From Macrotrachela quadricornifera (Eukaryota > Rotifera > Eurotatoria > Philodinida > Philodinidae), in NCBI GenBank assembly GCA_022393335.1, contig JAJEKB010020951.1, positions 475,512 through 539,511 of the forward strand: a stretch of 64,000 bases of DNA, in the 5' to 3' direction. Below the pieces are notes generated by a model. That model did not search any database. It saw only the letters and a list, made by a program, of their open reading frames with translations, and was not told the DNA's origin. Below are positions 1 to 11,879 of the stretch, in pieces. Both the position numbers and the translations under genes were made by a program. How positions within the stretch are numbered: the stretch's first letter is position 1; each line of letters opens with the position of its first letter.

Positions 1-171
1 ACGTGTACGAAATTTTATCGATAAGTTATTCAGTAAAATTGAATTCGGTCATCTATTAATAATCGATTTTAATGTAGCAGTCAAAACAACGATACTATAT
101 AAATTATTACTTGGAAATATTGTAACATCAATTACAACATTTGATTTTAAATTTGAAAGATTTTATCAATT

Positions 172-3100
172 ATGCCACACGGTCATAACAATACCCAACA
201 ATTACGAGAAATAAATGAATCTTTATTAAATCATTTATTTCTCCCATTTTATCTTCCATCTTCCTCAGAAAATGATTTTTGTCTTCGATACAATCATCGT
301 AATGAATATATTATATTAGAATGTATGTGTCAATTTTTGGATTCATATCAATCAATTGATGCAAATATAATATTACCGCCAATCATTCAAATTCTATCCG
401 ATTGTACACAACGTTGGTCTATATTACAAAAATTTCATAATCTCTCTATATCTAATTTGAAATCAATTATTGAACAATTACCATCGGGTAGTTTTCTTCC
501 GATGTATTTTCATACACAAAATGCTGCTATTTTAATTGAAATCGATGAAAATAATATAAATCAACCATTAATTTCATCTTGGCAAGTTCTATTACCGACT
601 GATACAATTACATCTTCTCTTCAACCTTATCTATCCTATTTTCCGGTGACAAATTATAGACTATCAAATCGTTCTTATTTGACTTCAACAGTTCATTGTG
701 AATTATTAATAGATTTTATGAAAAATACAATTGAATATTCAAAATCTTATAAATCTTCTCGTGAAATTCTAGAAACAAAAGATGTACCTATGTCACATTA
801 TGTATGGGAATGGTGGATTCAACATTTTCCAGAGATTACTATAGAAAATAATACTGATAAATTAGTTCGATTTAATAAAAAACATCGTGATCAAGTCAGA
901 TGGAATAATGGATTATTACCTTTTCGACGTTCAGGTTTATGGATGACTATTAAAATAGTATTTCAAACAATTCTAACAAAACATTTAGGAAATATTGGTA
1001 TTATTATTTATAAATTATTAATAACTCATTTTCTAACAGATATTTTATATACAAGACATACTTCAATAAATTCTATCGATTTATTAGTTCATTGTATTCG
1101 AAAAATTCTACGTCGATTAAATAAAATCGAAAGTTTATTATCTATAATAGATTCAAATGATATTAATAAATGGATTCAATTTACAAAAACTGACATACAG
1201 AAAAAAATTGATGAAATTTTTCCAAAACTAAATTGGCAAATATCACTTCAAATAAATGAAGAACAAAATAAAAAATATCTATTAGATGATACAGAATTCT
1301 ATCGACATTCATGTGAAACATTAAAAAATTATTTAAATAATGAAAATTCTAAAAATTTGAACAAAACATCTCTTAACTTTCATAATAATGATGATACAAC
1401 TAGTATCGATGATAGTTATTATTTCATACCTTCTTTTAATATTTTAATAAATCAATTTAAATATCCTATCGGAACAGCATTAACTCATATGGAAATATGG
1501 ATTATATCCTGGATAGATCAATGGATTAATCAACCAATATCATCTCGAAGAGAAACTGATAATTTTCAAATATTATCAAAATTCTACGAAGATTATCATA
1601 AACAAGCATTAATTTATTATTCTCCAAAAAATTCTCCATCAGATCCAATTGGTTATAGTCGATTTATTCTAATATCATTAATAATTATTCGTAGTATGCA
1701 TCAAAAATTATGTCAAGATAAACGATTTGAAAGATTACGACAACATCGTATAGATATTCCAAATATTTTAAATCTTTTTGAATATTTAATTTTACCAATT
1801 CGTGAAGATATGATTCGAGCACGTGATCTTTATGATTATTTTAATAAATTTACATCTCAATTATATCCTGATCTATTAACAAATATAGAAGATGAAAATA
1901 GTTTTGGTATTTATTTTGCTAATCATTCAACAAAAATGATTAGTTGTCTTCGAAAACTTCAAGCTCAAATTGAACAAGATAAAACACATAAAATACAAGA
2001 AATACATAATGCAAAAGATAAATATAATCGACTGATGAATTCAATAAGTAGTTTATCATGTACATGTTATAATGAACTTAATGATAAACAATGTCGTCGA
2101 TGTCGTATTGAAGAACAAGCTAATAATATTGAAGTAAATATATATGAATGTCCAATACCAACAAAACAAACAAGTGCTTTAGCTGTTATATTTGAATTAC
2201 GTATGCCTATTGAATTAAGATATTATCGAGATATTATTTGGCAATTTATAAATCGTTCTCAACGACAATTTGAAAATCGTATGTATGAATGGTTAAGAGT
2301 TCGTCCACATTCATCGAAATTAGAACCATTATATAATGGTCCAAAAGATTGTAAAGTTAAATTAGTTTCTTCAACAAATTCAATAACACAAAGTCAAAAA
2401 TATAATCCATCTATTTCATTATCATCAATTGAAGATTTTTTATATGAAAATAGTTTACAAATTGAATTAACACCAATTCAAACAATTGAATTTAAAGATG
2501 AATGTCAATTATTAACACCAAAATTGAATCATTCTGATTATAAATCTTTACAATTTTCTATAGAATCTACACAATTTATACAAAATAAAATTCTTGCTAA
2601 TCTTTCATATATTCAACAAAAATTAAAATCAAAACAATTTATAGAATTTGGATCATTTCGTTCAGGTCATAAATTACAATGGTGGAATTTATTAACTATA
2701 TTAGAAATGGATTCTTTATCACTTAATGAAGAATCTGTTGTTATATTAATTATTCATAGTATATTACAATATGGTCCATTAATTGAAAATTCTGATATAC
2801 TTATTTTACCATGGTGTTCAGAATCACATCAAATATTATTAGATGATTATTTTATTGATGAATTACTTATAAGATTAAATCGTCATTTAGATGAATGTGC
2901 ATTAAATTGGCAAAATGAATATGTATTAATTGTAATTACAATAATTGCAATACGAATTTTAACTATTTGTAATTCAACTCGAGAAGAACAAGTTACAAAT
3001 TTAGTTCTTAAATGTCGTTCGATTGGTGAAAAATGGATTGATTTAATTTCTACAAGTATTCAAACAATATCTTCATCAAATTTTAATGAAGTAGAAAATC

Positions 3101-6100
3101 TTCATCATAATATAGTAATCATAGGTATTGCTTGTCTATTAACATTTTCAATTGATAAAAATCGTATTCATTATTTATTATCATCAAATCAACATATGAT
3201 TTCTTTACTAAAAGCAGCAACTAATGTACATGATAACATTATTTTTAATAAAAAACAAACACATATAAGTATTTTTATAAGAAATATAATTCGATTTAGT
3301 GAACGTATATTAGTTCAAATACAACCAACAATAGCTGAATTCTTAGAAAAAACATCTTATCAAAGTTTAAATGATTTTTCTGCAATTTATTGGTCAGTAA
3401 TTAAAATCGAAGGTATAATCGATGGTAAATGGAAAAAACGAAATAAAAATATCTATGATGGTTGGTATGATTGTCAATATGAATCAATTTATTTATCTAT
3501 TGATTGTTTACAAGGAATATTTTTAGTTAATGGTATGAATATTAATTATTTACCTGAAAAAATTACTTCAAATGAATTATATATACGAATTTTTAATCAT
3601 TATATTTTTCAAGTACAAATGTCTGATTTACCTAATACATATATTACGAAATATTCATATCATGGTAATGAAGAAGTTCTATATGAATTTTATTTTAATG
3701 ATCAACTTAATCGTCTTATTATTCATGAACGACATTTAAAAACTAATGAAATATTTGAATTAATACCTTCGAAATGTTTTGAAAATGAATTAGCAGCTAT
3801 ATTTATTTCAGAATATAGTCATTGGATAAATATTAAAAGTCAGATCATAGAATTTCGACCAATTCATTTTCAAGATTCAAATTTTTTAAATTCTAAATCA
3901 TATATATTAAATATAGAAACAGGATATATTACTACAACTGAGAATAGTATAAATAAACAAATTTTAATTAATCAATCATCATCATTTTTTCAAAATTTAT
4001 TTCTACGATATTTTAATCGACTTGATGAAAAATCTTATGTATATATGATGAAAGAAGATACAATTATACATATTTATTTATCACGTTTAGCTATTGCTTT
4101 TAAATATAATCCAAATACGAATTGTTTTATTTCACGTGAATATTCTGATATGTGTATTGATGAAAATCAATATTTAGGAACATTAATAGGTTTAAAATCT
4201 GGTCTACTTCTTAAACCAATAAAAACAATTAATTATAATGATGAAAATTTAAAATTTCGAAAATTAATTATTCCTTTTGGACATATTTATGCAACACGAA
4301 ATTCTTTAAATGATCATCAAATTGTAACTATTCAACGAAAATCAACAATGTCATATGCATATCAATATTTTGTTTTTATTTTAAATGATCGATTACGTAT
4401 TATACAATCAACAGATAGTCCAACTGGATGGTTATATTTAGCATTACTTCATGCAATGACATCTCATATATTACCAGATGAATATACAGGTATGACTGGA
4501 ATGGAACGTTCTTTTCAATTACTTAATTCAGCTGGTTGTTGGACTGATCAACCATATGATTCACTTTCTTTAAATATTCTTCATCAAATAGCTGTTATTT
4601 CACCAAAAGTTAATTATTATAGACATAATCATATTTGTATGCAAAAAATTGATTGGAATTCTCATAGTATACCATATTCATTACAACATTGTGGATATTA
4701 TTTAATAGCAAAAAAATTGATTAATACAAGTGAAAAATTAAATTTTATGCATTCATCACCATATTCTGATGAAAATTTAAAATTAACTAATGAAAATGAA
4801 TATGATGAAAATTTATTAGTTAAATTATATTGGGATTATCGTCATACGTATAATCCAATTGCTCGATTATCGACAGAAATTGAAAGGGAATTATTATATA
4901 AACAAACTGAAATACACTATCAGCCAACTTCAGGATATGATTCATCTATTACAAGTGATAGATATGTTCATCTTATAAATGATATCTATCATTCTGGAGA
5001 TGTACAACTCAAAGATATTTCTGAACTTTCTTGTTTTCCTTTAAAACAATGGCTTACAGATGAATATAAATTAAATATTATTTGGATTGGTTTATTAAAA
5101 TTAGCTGATTCTGTTAAGAAATCTCCTGAAGATCTCGAACGATTTCAATTACTATTAGATTTTCTTTATTATATATCTAATAAACATGGAATTCGACCAT
5201 TTTATTTACAAATGTTAAATACTGTATTAAAAGTTCCTAATATATCATTAGAATCGATTATATTTCCTCCATTTATTCAATATAATAATATACAACAAAT
5301 ATCTGTAGTAATGAATGCTATTAATTTTAATTCAAATCATTCTGCAAGTGAACGTCGAACAATAATAGAAGAAGTTAAAAAATGTTTTGAAATGAATTAT
5401 ACTTATAAAGATCATTGTCATTTAACAACTTCTGAAGAAAAACATCAAATTAAATATTTATTAAAATCTTGGCAATTAAATCGAAAACTTCATACATTTT
5501 TAACTAATATTCAAAATCTTATCTGTTCTTTTGATCTTATTCCATTTAATACTAGAATATCAGTTTATCCTCAACAATTTATACAGAAATCACTTGAAGA
5601 TCATTATATAATCGAGATTAAATCATCTAATAAACAAATCAATCAACATATACTTTTAAATGCTCAACAAAAATATCTTTATCCAAATTCAAATCATTTT
5701 TTTAAATCAACAATATCTACTAAACCTATAAATGAATATCAAGAATTTCCAATTGATATTTTTTCTTCTATCGATGATAAAAATAATCATCTTTATGATA
5801 TAGGAAATTATTTTGAAAATCAATTATCACAAAGTTGGAAACAATTACAATCTAGTGAGTTTTATCAAAGAATATATCCATCTAAGGAAGAAATCATACA
5901 AATTCTTCAATCATTTCGTCAAGAATCTTCTCATTTTTGGAAAGAATTAATAGAATCTATTACTAATTCTAATGAACAATTATTTCAAATAGGTTTATTA
6001 CCAAGAATTACACCAACTGTTCTTATATCAATTTTTCAAGATATTTGGTTAAATGAAGAATATCAATATGTATCTCTTCCTTTAAAAAAATCTTTCTTAA

Positions 6101-9100
6101 CAAAAGATCAATGTATACTTTTAGGTGGAATTATAGTTAATTGGATTTTCGAACAACAAATTGAAAGAGCTTTACATTTTGCTAATTATAATCAACAAGA
6201 AGAATTTGAAAAAGAACTTTTAAATACACCTCATACTAATTGGATACCATCGAAACATCTTCCATGGTTAATATTTGAACTTGAAATGAATTTAACTATT
6301 CGTGAAATTCAAGTAGATGTTGCTCGTCATATGATGCAATCAGAATTATCAAATGATGATACTATAAGAAAAAATCTCGTTATGCAAATGAATATGGGTG
6401 AAGGAAAAACATCTGTTATTATACCAATGTTAGCAATTAGTTTATGTTCACCTAAATCAAGTTTAGTTCGTATTGTAGTTTTAAAATCATTATATCCAAT
6501 GAATTATCAATCATTAAGATTTAAATTAGGTGGTTTGTTAAATCGACGTATATTTTCCTTTGCTTGTCGTCGTGAAATGAATTTTAATACAGTACAAATT
6601 AATCAAATATTTGATCGACTTCAACAAGGATTACGCAATTGTGATATAATATTACTTTCACCTGAAGATATACTTTCATTTGATTTATTAACTATAGATA
6701 AATGTCGACGACATGAATTTGATACAGGTCGTTCAATGTTAATTGTACAACGATGGTTAAAAACATTTATTCGTGATGTTCTTGATGAATCTGATGAAAT
6801 TTTACATTGTAAATATCAATTAATATATACAGTTGGTGAACAAAAACAAATTGATGGTGGTGTAGAACGTTGGAAACTTATTCAATTTATATTAAATTCA
6901 GTAAAAAAATTTTCTGCTGATCTTGCACAAAATAATCAAGCAAATGTTTTTTATAAATCATCAGAACGTGAAAGTAGTTTTCCAGAATTTCGATTATTAA
7001 CACAACAATCATTTCCTAAATTATGTAAAAAAATTGTTAATGATTGGCTTAATCAAAAATCATATCGAAAAGTTGATAAACAATTAATTTTATCATTTAT
7101 ATTAAATATTAATATTTCAATAGATACACTTATAAATCAATTTTCATCAAATGATATACAATTATTTCTTATTATGCGTGGTTTATTATCAGCTGAAGTT
7201 TTATTAATTGCTTTTAAAAAACGTTATCGAGTTCATTATGGTGTTAATATTAATTCAAATTTTAATCGTTTAATGGCAGTACCATTTCGAGCAAAAGATG
7301 TTCCAGCAGATAGAACTGAATTTGGTCATCCAGATACTGCACTTGTTTTAACACAACTTTCGTATTATTATAGTGGGTTAAAAGATTCACAAATACTTCA
7401 ATGTTTTGATCATTTAACTAATGAAGAACGAGATCCAGAATCAATTTATACAGAATGGATTTCACAAGAAAATGAATATGATATTCCACATAATATAAAA
7501 CAATGGAAGGGAGTTAATTTAAAAGATTATCAACAAGATATTCATCAAATATTTCATATTCTACGTTATAATATGTTAATTATTAATTATTTTTTAAATC
7601 ATTTTGTTTTTCCTCGTGAAGCGAAACAATTTCCTCATAAATTAATTGCTTCTGCTTGGGATTTATCTTCAACAATACGAACGAATATAATTACTGGTTT
7701 TAGTGGTACTAATGATACACAATTATTATTACCTGTTCATATTCATCAATGTAATTTACCTCATTTACAAAAAACTGATGCTATTGTAATTAATAATTTA
7801 TTAAAACCAGAAAATGAAAATTATCAATACTTGTCGATTAATGCAACTTCAGAAACTATTTTATATGAAATTGCAAATTATAAACCAATAATTAATGTTA
7901 TTCTTGATGTAGGTGCTCTATTTATTGATGGTACAAATCGTCAAATAGCAATTAATTGGTTAAAATTATCCGATAAAACTAAAATTGATTATGCTATTTA
8001 TTTTGAATCTGATTGTATTATTGTTTGTGATCGACAATTTCATCATCATTCATTTTTAACATCACCTGCAAGTGAAAGATTAGATCGTTGTGTTATTTAT
8101 TTAGATGAAGTTCATACAAGAGGTACAGATTTTAAATTTCCAAATGGATTTAAAGCTGCCGTTACATTAGGAAATGGTCTAACTAAAGATCGTTTTGTAC
8201 AAGCATGTATGAGAATGAGAAAATTAGGTGCAGGTCATTCATTAATATTTTGGAGTCCAGATGAAGTACATCGACAAATCACCTTTTTGAAAACATATTC
8301 ACTAAATCAAAATGATTCTATTCAAATTAAAGATATTCTACGTTGGGTTTATGATAATACACAACAAGCTACATGGGATGGTTTACATCATTGGGCTGTA
8401 CAAAGTCTTTGTTTTCAACGTAAAATTAATGCTTTTCAAAATATTCAATGGACAGATCATCAACAAATTTATACAGATGAAATGATGGAAGAATTAGCAG
8501 AGAAGTGTTTAGAACCAGAAATAATTGATTTAAAATGTATGTATGGTGTACCTAAAGTATTACAAACTATATCAGAAATTTATATAATTCGTTATCAACA
8601 TTCAAATATTCTTGCATCAGAAGAACTTCATAGTGCTGTATTAAAACGAATGTATACATATGGTGGATCAAAACAACGTCTATCACAATTTTTAGATGAA
8701 GAACAACAACGAGAATTAGAACAAGAATTAGAACAAGAACAAGAACGAGAACAAGAACATGAACAAAAATATTCTCGAATTGTTCAACCATGTGAACCTA
8801 TTCTACATGATGAAATAAAAAGATTATGTGATTTAGATGATTCTATAATGAATTTGACTGAATTACCTTTAGTATTTCGACCTTTATCATATGCTTTTAT
8901 TGATTCGACATTCTTTGAAATATGTCAACCTAATAGTTGGCATCCAAATTTTTGGATTTCAACTGAATTTCAACGAGTAATTGAAACTAAAGGAGAATTA
9001 TTAGATCCATTTTTACGTCCTCCACGTTGGATAATAGTTTATCGAAATGAACATATTATTTTTGTCAATGCTTTTGAAGCCAATTGGTTAATGGGACAAT

Positions 9101-9591
9101 TAAATTATTTATATTATCTGAAACAAATTAATGGACCATCAAACACTACATTACGCTTATTACTACCTCGTCTGAAACGAAATCAATCAATCTTTATCAA
9201 TACACCTGCTCTGACAATTCCTCCATTCATTCCATTTGTTTTACCTGTAGATTGGTTGGTTGAATTATTTATCTTCAATGGTACAGTTTATTTTGAAACT
9301 GTTGAAGAACAAACAGCCTATTGTCAATGTTTAGCATTGTGTCCTAGACCTCGAACAACAATAGAAGAAAATGCTTTTGAAAATGGTTGGATAGAAGTTG
9401 ATGGATTTGTTCAAGAATTGGAACATCGTTTTCAGTTACAAATTCATCAAGCTCGATTCATTTCTAATCCTTTGACATTTGTTAAACAACTTCTTAAACA
9501 TCGAAATAATACATATACATCTCTCACATCACATGTTGGAAGTATTATTTTTAATTGTTTGAAAATTCTTTCATCGAATCAAGATCCATAG
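172..9591 (+). CDS. Giant DUF3638/DUF3645 helicase-like protein, 3139 aa, single exon
   Basis: The N-terminus (LLNHLFLPFYLP near residue 20) matches the start of the domain found at the head of DUF3638 proteins, so the ATG at 172 is probably the true start. An ATP-binding loop MGEGKT lies at residues 2075-2080 and a DESDE acidic motif at 2205-2209. A DUF3645-type segment begins at M2368 (AKDVPADRTEFGHPD). A helicase motif VI-like QACMRMRK lies at 2677-2684. A Gln/Glu-rich coiled coil occupies about 2843-2865. Fungal relatives are often labelled ubiquitinyl hydrolase, but I see no catalytic Cys protease motif, and an ATP-dependent NTPase/helicase-like role is inference. The frame is uninterrupted for 9.4 kb in AT-rich DNA, which argues for strong selection and no introns. 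AATAAA at 9649-9654 is a likely polyadenylation signal. The biological role is unknown. Confidence 0.9.
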   Translation: MPHGHNNTQQLREINESLLNHLFLPFYLPSSSENDFCLRYNHRNEYIILECMCQFLDSYQSIDANIILPPIIQILSDCTQRWSILQKFHNLSISNLKSIIEQLPSGSFLPMYFHTQNAAILIEIDENNINQPLISSWQVLLPTDTITSSLQPYLSYFPVTNYRLSNRSYLTSTVHCELLIDFMKNTIEYSKSYKSSREILETKDVPMSHYVWEWWIQHFPEITIENNTDKLVRFNKKHRDQVRWNNGLLPFRRSGLWMTIKIVFQTILTKHLGNIGIIIYKLLITHFLTDILYTRHTSINSIDLLVHCIRKILRRLNKIESLLSIIDSNDINKWIQFTKTDIQKKIDEIFPKLNWQISLQINEEQNKKYLLDDTEFYRHSCETLKNYLNNENSKNLNKTSLNFHNNDDTTSIDDSYYFIPSFNILINQFKYPIGTALTHMEIWIISWIDQWINQPISSRRETDNFQILSKFYEDYHKQALIYYSPKNSPSDPIGYSRFILISLIIIRSMHQKLCQDKRFERLRQHRIDIPNILNLFEYLILPIREDMIRARDLYDYFNKFTSQLYPDLLTNIEDENSFGIYFANHSTKMISCLRKLQAQIEQDKTHKIQEIHNAKDKYNRLMNSISSLSCTCYNELNDKQCRRCRIEEQANNIEVNIYECPIPTKQTSALAVIFELRMPIELRYYRDIIWQFINRSQRQFENRMYEWLRVRPHSSKLEPLYNGPKDCKVKLVSSTNSITQSQKYNPSISLSSIEDFLYENSLQIELTPIQTIEFKDECQLLTPKLNHSDYKSLQFSIESTQFIQNKILANLSYIQQKLKSKQFIEFGSFRSGHKLQWWNLLTILEMDSLSLNEESVVILIIHSILQYGPLIENSDILILPWCSESHQILLDDYFIDELLIRLNRHLDECALNWQNEYVLIVITIIAIRILTICNSTREEQVTNLVLKCRSIGEKWIDLISTSIQTISSSNFNEVENLHHNIVIIGIACLLTFSIDKNRIHYLLSSNQHMISLLKAATNVHDNIIFNKKQTHISIFIRNIIRFSERILVQIQPTIAEFLEKTSYQSLNDFSAIYWSVIKIEGIIDGKWKKRNKNIYDGWYDCQYESIYLSIDCLQGIFLVNGMNINYLPEKITSNELYIRIFNHYIFQVQMSDLPNTYITKYSYHGNEEVLYEFYFNDQLNRLIIHERHLKTNEIFELIPSKCFENELAAIFISEYSHWINIKSQIIEFRPIHFQDSNFLNSKSYILNIETGYITTTENSINKQILINQSSSFFQNLFLRYFNRLDEKSYVYMMKEDTIIHIYLSRLAIAFKYNPNTNCFISREYSDMCIDENQYLGTLIGLKSGLLLKPIKTINYNDENLKFRKLIIPFGHIYATRNSLNDHQIVTIQRKSTMSYAYQYFVFILNDRLRIIQSTDSPTGWLYLALLHAMTSHILPDEYTGMTGMERSFQLLNSAGCWTDQPYDSLSLNILHQIAVISPKVNYYRHNHICMQKIDWNSHSIPYSLQHCGYYLIAKKLINTSEKLNFMHSSPYSDENLKLTNENEYDENLLVKLYWDYRHTYNPIARLSTEIERELLYKQTEIHYQPTSGYDSSITSDRYVHLINDIYHSGDVQLKDISELSCFPLKQWLTDEYKLNIIWIGLLKLADSVKKSPEDLERFQLLLDFLYYISNKHGIRPFYLQMLNTVLKVPNISLESIIFPPFIQYNNIQQISVVMNAINFNSNHSASERRTIIEEVKKCFEMNYTYKDHCHLTTSEEKHQIKYLLKSWQLNRKLHTFLTNIQNLICSFDLIPFNTRISVYPQQFIQKSLEDHYIIEIKSSNKQINQHILLNAQQKYLYPNSNHFFKSTISTKPINEYQEFPIDIFSSIDDKNNHLYDIGNYFENQLSQSWKQLQSSEFYQRIYPSKEEIIQILQSFRQESSHFWKELIESITNSNEQLFQIGLLPRITPTVLISIFQDIWLNEEYQYVSLPLKKSFLTKDQCILLGGIIVNWIFEQQIERALHFANYNQQEEFEKELLNTPHTNWIPSKHLPWLIFELEMNLTIREIQVDVARHMMQSELSNDDTIRKNLVMQMNMGEGKTSVIIPMLAISLCSPKSSLVRIVVLKSLYPMNYQSLRFKLGGLLNRRIFSFACRREMNFNTVQINQIFDRLQQGLRNCDIILLSPEDILSFDLLTIDKCRRHEFDTGRSMLIVQRWLKTFIRDVLDESDEILHCKYQLIYTVGEQKQIDGGVERWKLIQFILNSVKKFSADLAQNNQANVFYKSSERESSFPEFRLLTQQSFPKLCKKIVNDWLNQKSYRKVDKQLILSFILNINISIDTLINQFSSNDIQLFLIMRGLLSAEVLLIAFKKRYRVHYGVNINSNFNRLMAVPFRAKDVPADRTEFGHPDTALVLTQLSYYYSGLKDSQILQCFDHLTNEERDPESIYTEWISQENEYDIPHNIKQWKGVNLKDYQQDIHQIFHILRYNMLIINYFLNHFVFPREAKQFPHKLIASAWDLSSTIRTNIITGFSGTNDTQLLLPVHIHQCNLPHLQKTDAIVINNLLKPENENYQYLSINATSETILYEIANYKPIINVILDVGALFIDGTNRQIAINWLKLSDKTKIDYAIYFESDCIIVCDRQFHHHSFLTSPASERLDRCVIYLDEVHTRGTDFKFPNGFKAAVTLGNGLTKDRFVQACMRMRKLGAGHSLIFWSPDEVHRQITFLKTYSLNQNDSIQIKDILRWVYDNTQQATWDGLHHWAVQSLCFQRKINAFQNIQWTDHQQIYTDEMMEELAEKCLEPEIIDLKCMYGVPKVLQTISEIYIIRYQHSNILASEELHSAVLKRMYTYGGSKQRLSQFLDEEQQRELEQELEQEQEREQEHEQKYSRIVQPCEPILHDEIKRLCDLDDSIMNLTELPLVFRPLSYAFIDSTFFEICQPNSWHPNFWISTEFQRVIETKGELLDPFLRPPRWIIVYRNEHIIFVNAFEANWLMGQLNYLYYLKQINGPSNTTLRLLLPRLKRNQSIFINTPALTIPPFIPFVLPVDWLVELFIFNGTVYFETVEEQTAYCQCLALCPRPRTTIEENAFENGWIEVDGFVQELEHRFQLQIHQARFISNPLTFVKQLLKHRNNTYTSLTSHVGSIIFNCLKILSSNQDP

Positions 9592-9648
9592 TCTAAAGTG
9601 AAAATTTGATATATCTGTTTTTTTTTATACATAATTCATTACTATCGA

Positions 9649-9654
9649 AATAAA
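9649..9654 (+). promoter_or_regulatory. Polyadenylation signal AATAAA
   Basis: A canonical AATAAA lies 58 bases past the stop codon of the DUF3638 gene, in AT-rich 3' flank. Confidence 0.5.
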
Positions 9655-11879
9655 AGTTGATTTCATAATTTGTTGATAAAATCTTCGTATTTCTCTTGTG
9701 TTTTTAATAGAATAACAATCCTTTGATCGATTAAATTAGCGATTCTATTTGAGTACTACCACATTAGATTCGAGTTCTCTGTATTCGATTACCTTTGGTC
9801 AAACGTTTTAGCCGATAGTTTAACAAACTGGTTATTCATAATAAAGAAAGGATATATTCAACATCAAATACAATATTAAAAGACAAGTGTAAAAGGTTGG
9901 AAATGATCAACAATCCATGAAGTTATAAGACTTAGAATAATAAGTCAAGAATAAGATGGACAAACGTAAGAAAAAAAATGCTGTAATTTTGAAACAAATC
10001 TCCGATTAAAATCGGTGAAAATCAGAAATTTTTAATCAATTTTCATCAGTTTTAAGTGAAGATTTGTTTCAAAATACGTGCATTGAAAATTTTGATTATA
10101 ATCGATTAACAATCAATTAAAATCCGTCAAAAAGTTTTATTTTTATCGATTTTAATCGCGATTTAATTGTGCATCATCGAGATAATAATTTTCATCAAAT
10201 CACATAAAAACTACTCGTAAATCGATTATAGTCAATTTTAAAAAACACGTGATTTTCTGATTGCTTCCAAGATTTAGATGAGCATTTTGACGAGAGCCTT
10301 CTACTATTAGACAGGAATCCATGGTGACTAGATAAAATCTGATATAAATCATCTCATAAACTGCTTCTTTTCGATTTATATCTATTTTCTTAAGCTTCGA
10401 TCTATATCAAGACCACTCATAACACATCGAAATTTGCAATTTTAATCTGCTATTTTGTCTACATTCCAGTAGTACTAAGATGTGTCGCAATTTCTCAATG
10501 AAATGAAACAAGAAAAATAGGAAAAACACTCACAATGAATTTGGAGGTTTTTTTATGAACTTGTCAACAAAGCTTCTAGATAGTAGTTACTCATAGTTAA
10601 TTCCGATATACAAGATAGCTTTGAAAAATTCGTAAATATGTGAGTAACTGTTGTTTTACAAAGGCTTTTTAATGAGTACAAAATGAACCATATTATCATT
10701 ACCTGCTGTAGAGTTTTGACGTATTCGTGGAAAAATTGCAAAATTAACGCACGAGTGTTTCCCTCTCTTTCTTGTATCATTACATTGAGGAATACGAGTG
10801 AAAAAAAACAAATTACATAGCATTCGAAAGACGAGAAAACTTCTTTTTTGCCATGTTGTTTCATTTATAGTCATGGTAAAAATAATAAATTATCTACAAT
10901 CTGGAACACCAGAAGAAGTTCAATCTTTTGGTAAAAACGTTTTGTTTCAGTCCCTTTCTATCGAAGAGAAATATGGATCAACATTTTATGCCATTACTTT
11001 TGCATCATGCATTAAGTAAACATAAATATCTGATATGTAACCCTTCCTATCATTCCAACAGTCATACCAAGTCAAAGCCATATGATGATGTTTTTAGCTG
11101 GGATAAAATTGCCATAATGGTTGCTACACTCACCAGCATTTTATGGATATCTACCTGTTATAGTGAAAAGGTGTACCTGCTGTTAAATATTTTCTCTAAA
11201 GTATGTTATACTGATATATTCTCTTTGCATGTCTTTCTTTTTTTTTTATTTTAACATTCTATTATCCTGTTTTATCACCATCATTCAGGTGGGAATAAAC
11301 ACAGAGAAGAGTTGAATCAAAGGATTTCTCATACTACTTTTGCAAGGTTGCTACTAAATATGGTATTTTTTTCAACTTCTTTGCAATTGTTTTCCAAACA
11401 TCTGAACAGTTATTGAGACAATGTCAACTGATAATTACTTCAGTCTTCATCAAATCCTGATAACAATTGCTAGACTAACTTTCACCAATCCTTCTTTCCT
11501 TTCCGTTACAATTGTAAATTCGTCTAAATTATACCCTAACCTTCACACCCTCAAATCCTCACCCACTATTTAATGATTCCTTTAGCAGGGATGAAATCCT
11601 GAGAATGATTGCTAGACGGACTCTTACGGTCATGGCTATCTATGCAATAGGCGAGACGTGTCGTATGATGCTTTCAATCTTTCGATTAAAAACTGACTTT
11701 CAAGAAAAATTGATATTTCTATAGAGTTACATACAAGCATACTTGAGAACGCCAGATAATGCAAGTGAAACCCAAGAGATTGTAATATTGATTCAAGGTG
11801 AAAATGCATCACATACTCTTGTCTACTTTAGAGACACCACCAATGTATTTAGTTATTTTTAGAGTCTCGTAAAGATACC
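9655..11879. other. Intergenic region, no supported gene
   Basis: Only short open frames without recognisable domains occur here. From about 9,990 to 10,250 the sequence is rich in degenerate AATCGATTAAAATC-like words, including a foldback listed separately. The last part, before 11,880, is probably the 5' flank or UTR of the actin-like gene. Confidence 0.5.
9986..10075. repeat. 90-bp imperfect palindrome (foldback)
   Basis: A perfect 15-bp inverted repeat, ATTTTGAAACAAATC at 9986-10000 and its complement at 10061-10075, closes a longer imperfect stem. The inner sequences (CGATTAAAATCGGTGAAAAT against its mirrored partner) also pair with a few mismatches. No coding potential. It looks like a short foldback/MITE remnant. 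Confidence 0.6.

Noticed and set aside
2..214. A frame open from the window edge for about 70 codons, overlapping the start of the DUF3638 gene.
   Set aside because: It ends 43 bases inside the recognised N-terminus of the next gene and has no domain. Frames of this length occur by chance many times in AT-rich DNA of this size.
8567..8791. Minus-strand frame rich in Val and Leu.
   Set aside because: It is the antisense of the Gln/Glu repeat in the DUF3638 protein.
10553..11254. Several overlapping open frames of 70-110 codons on both strands.
   Set aside because: No domain, no splice support, mutually exclusive frames.
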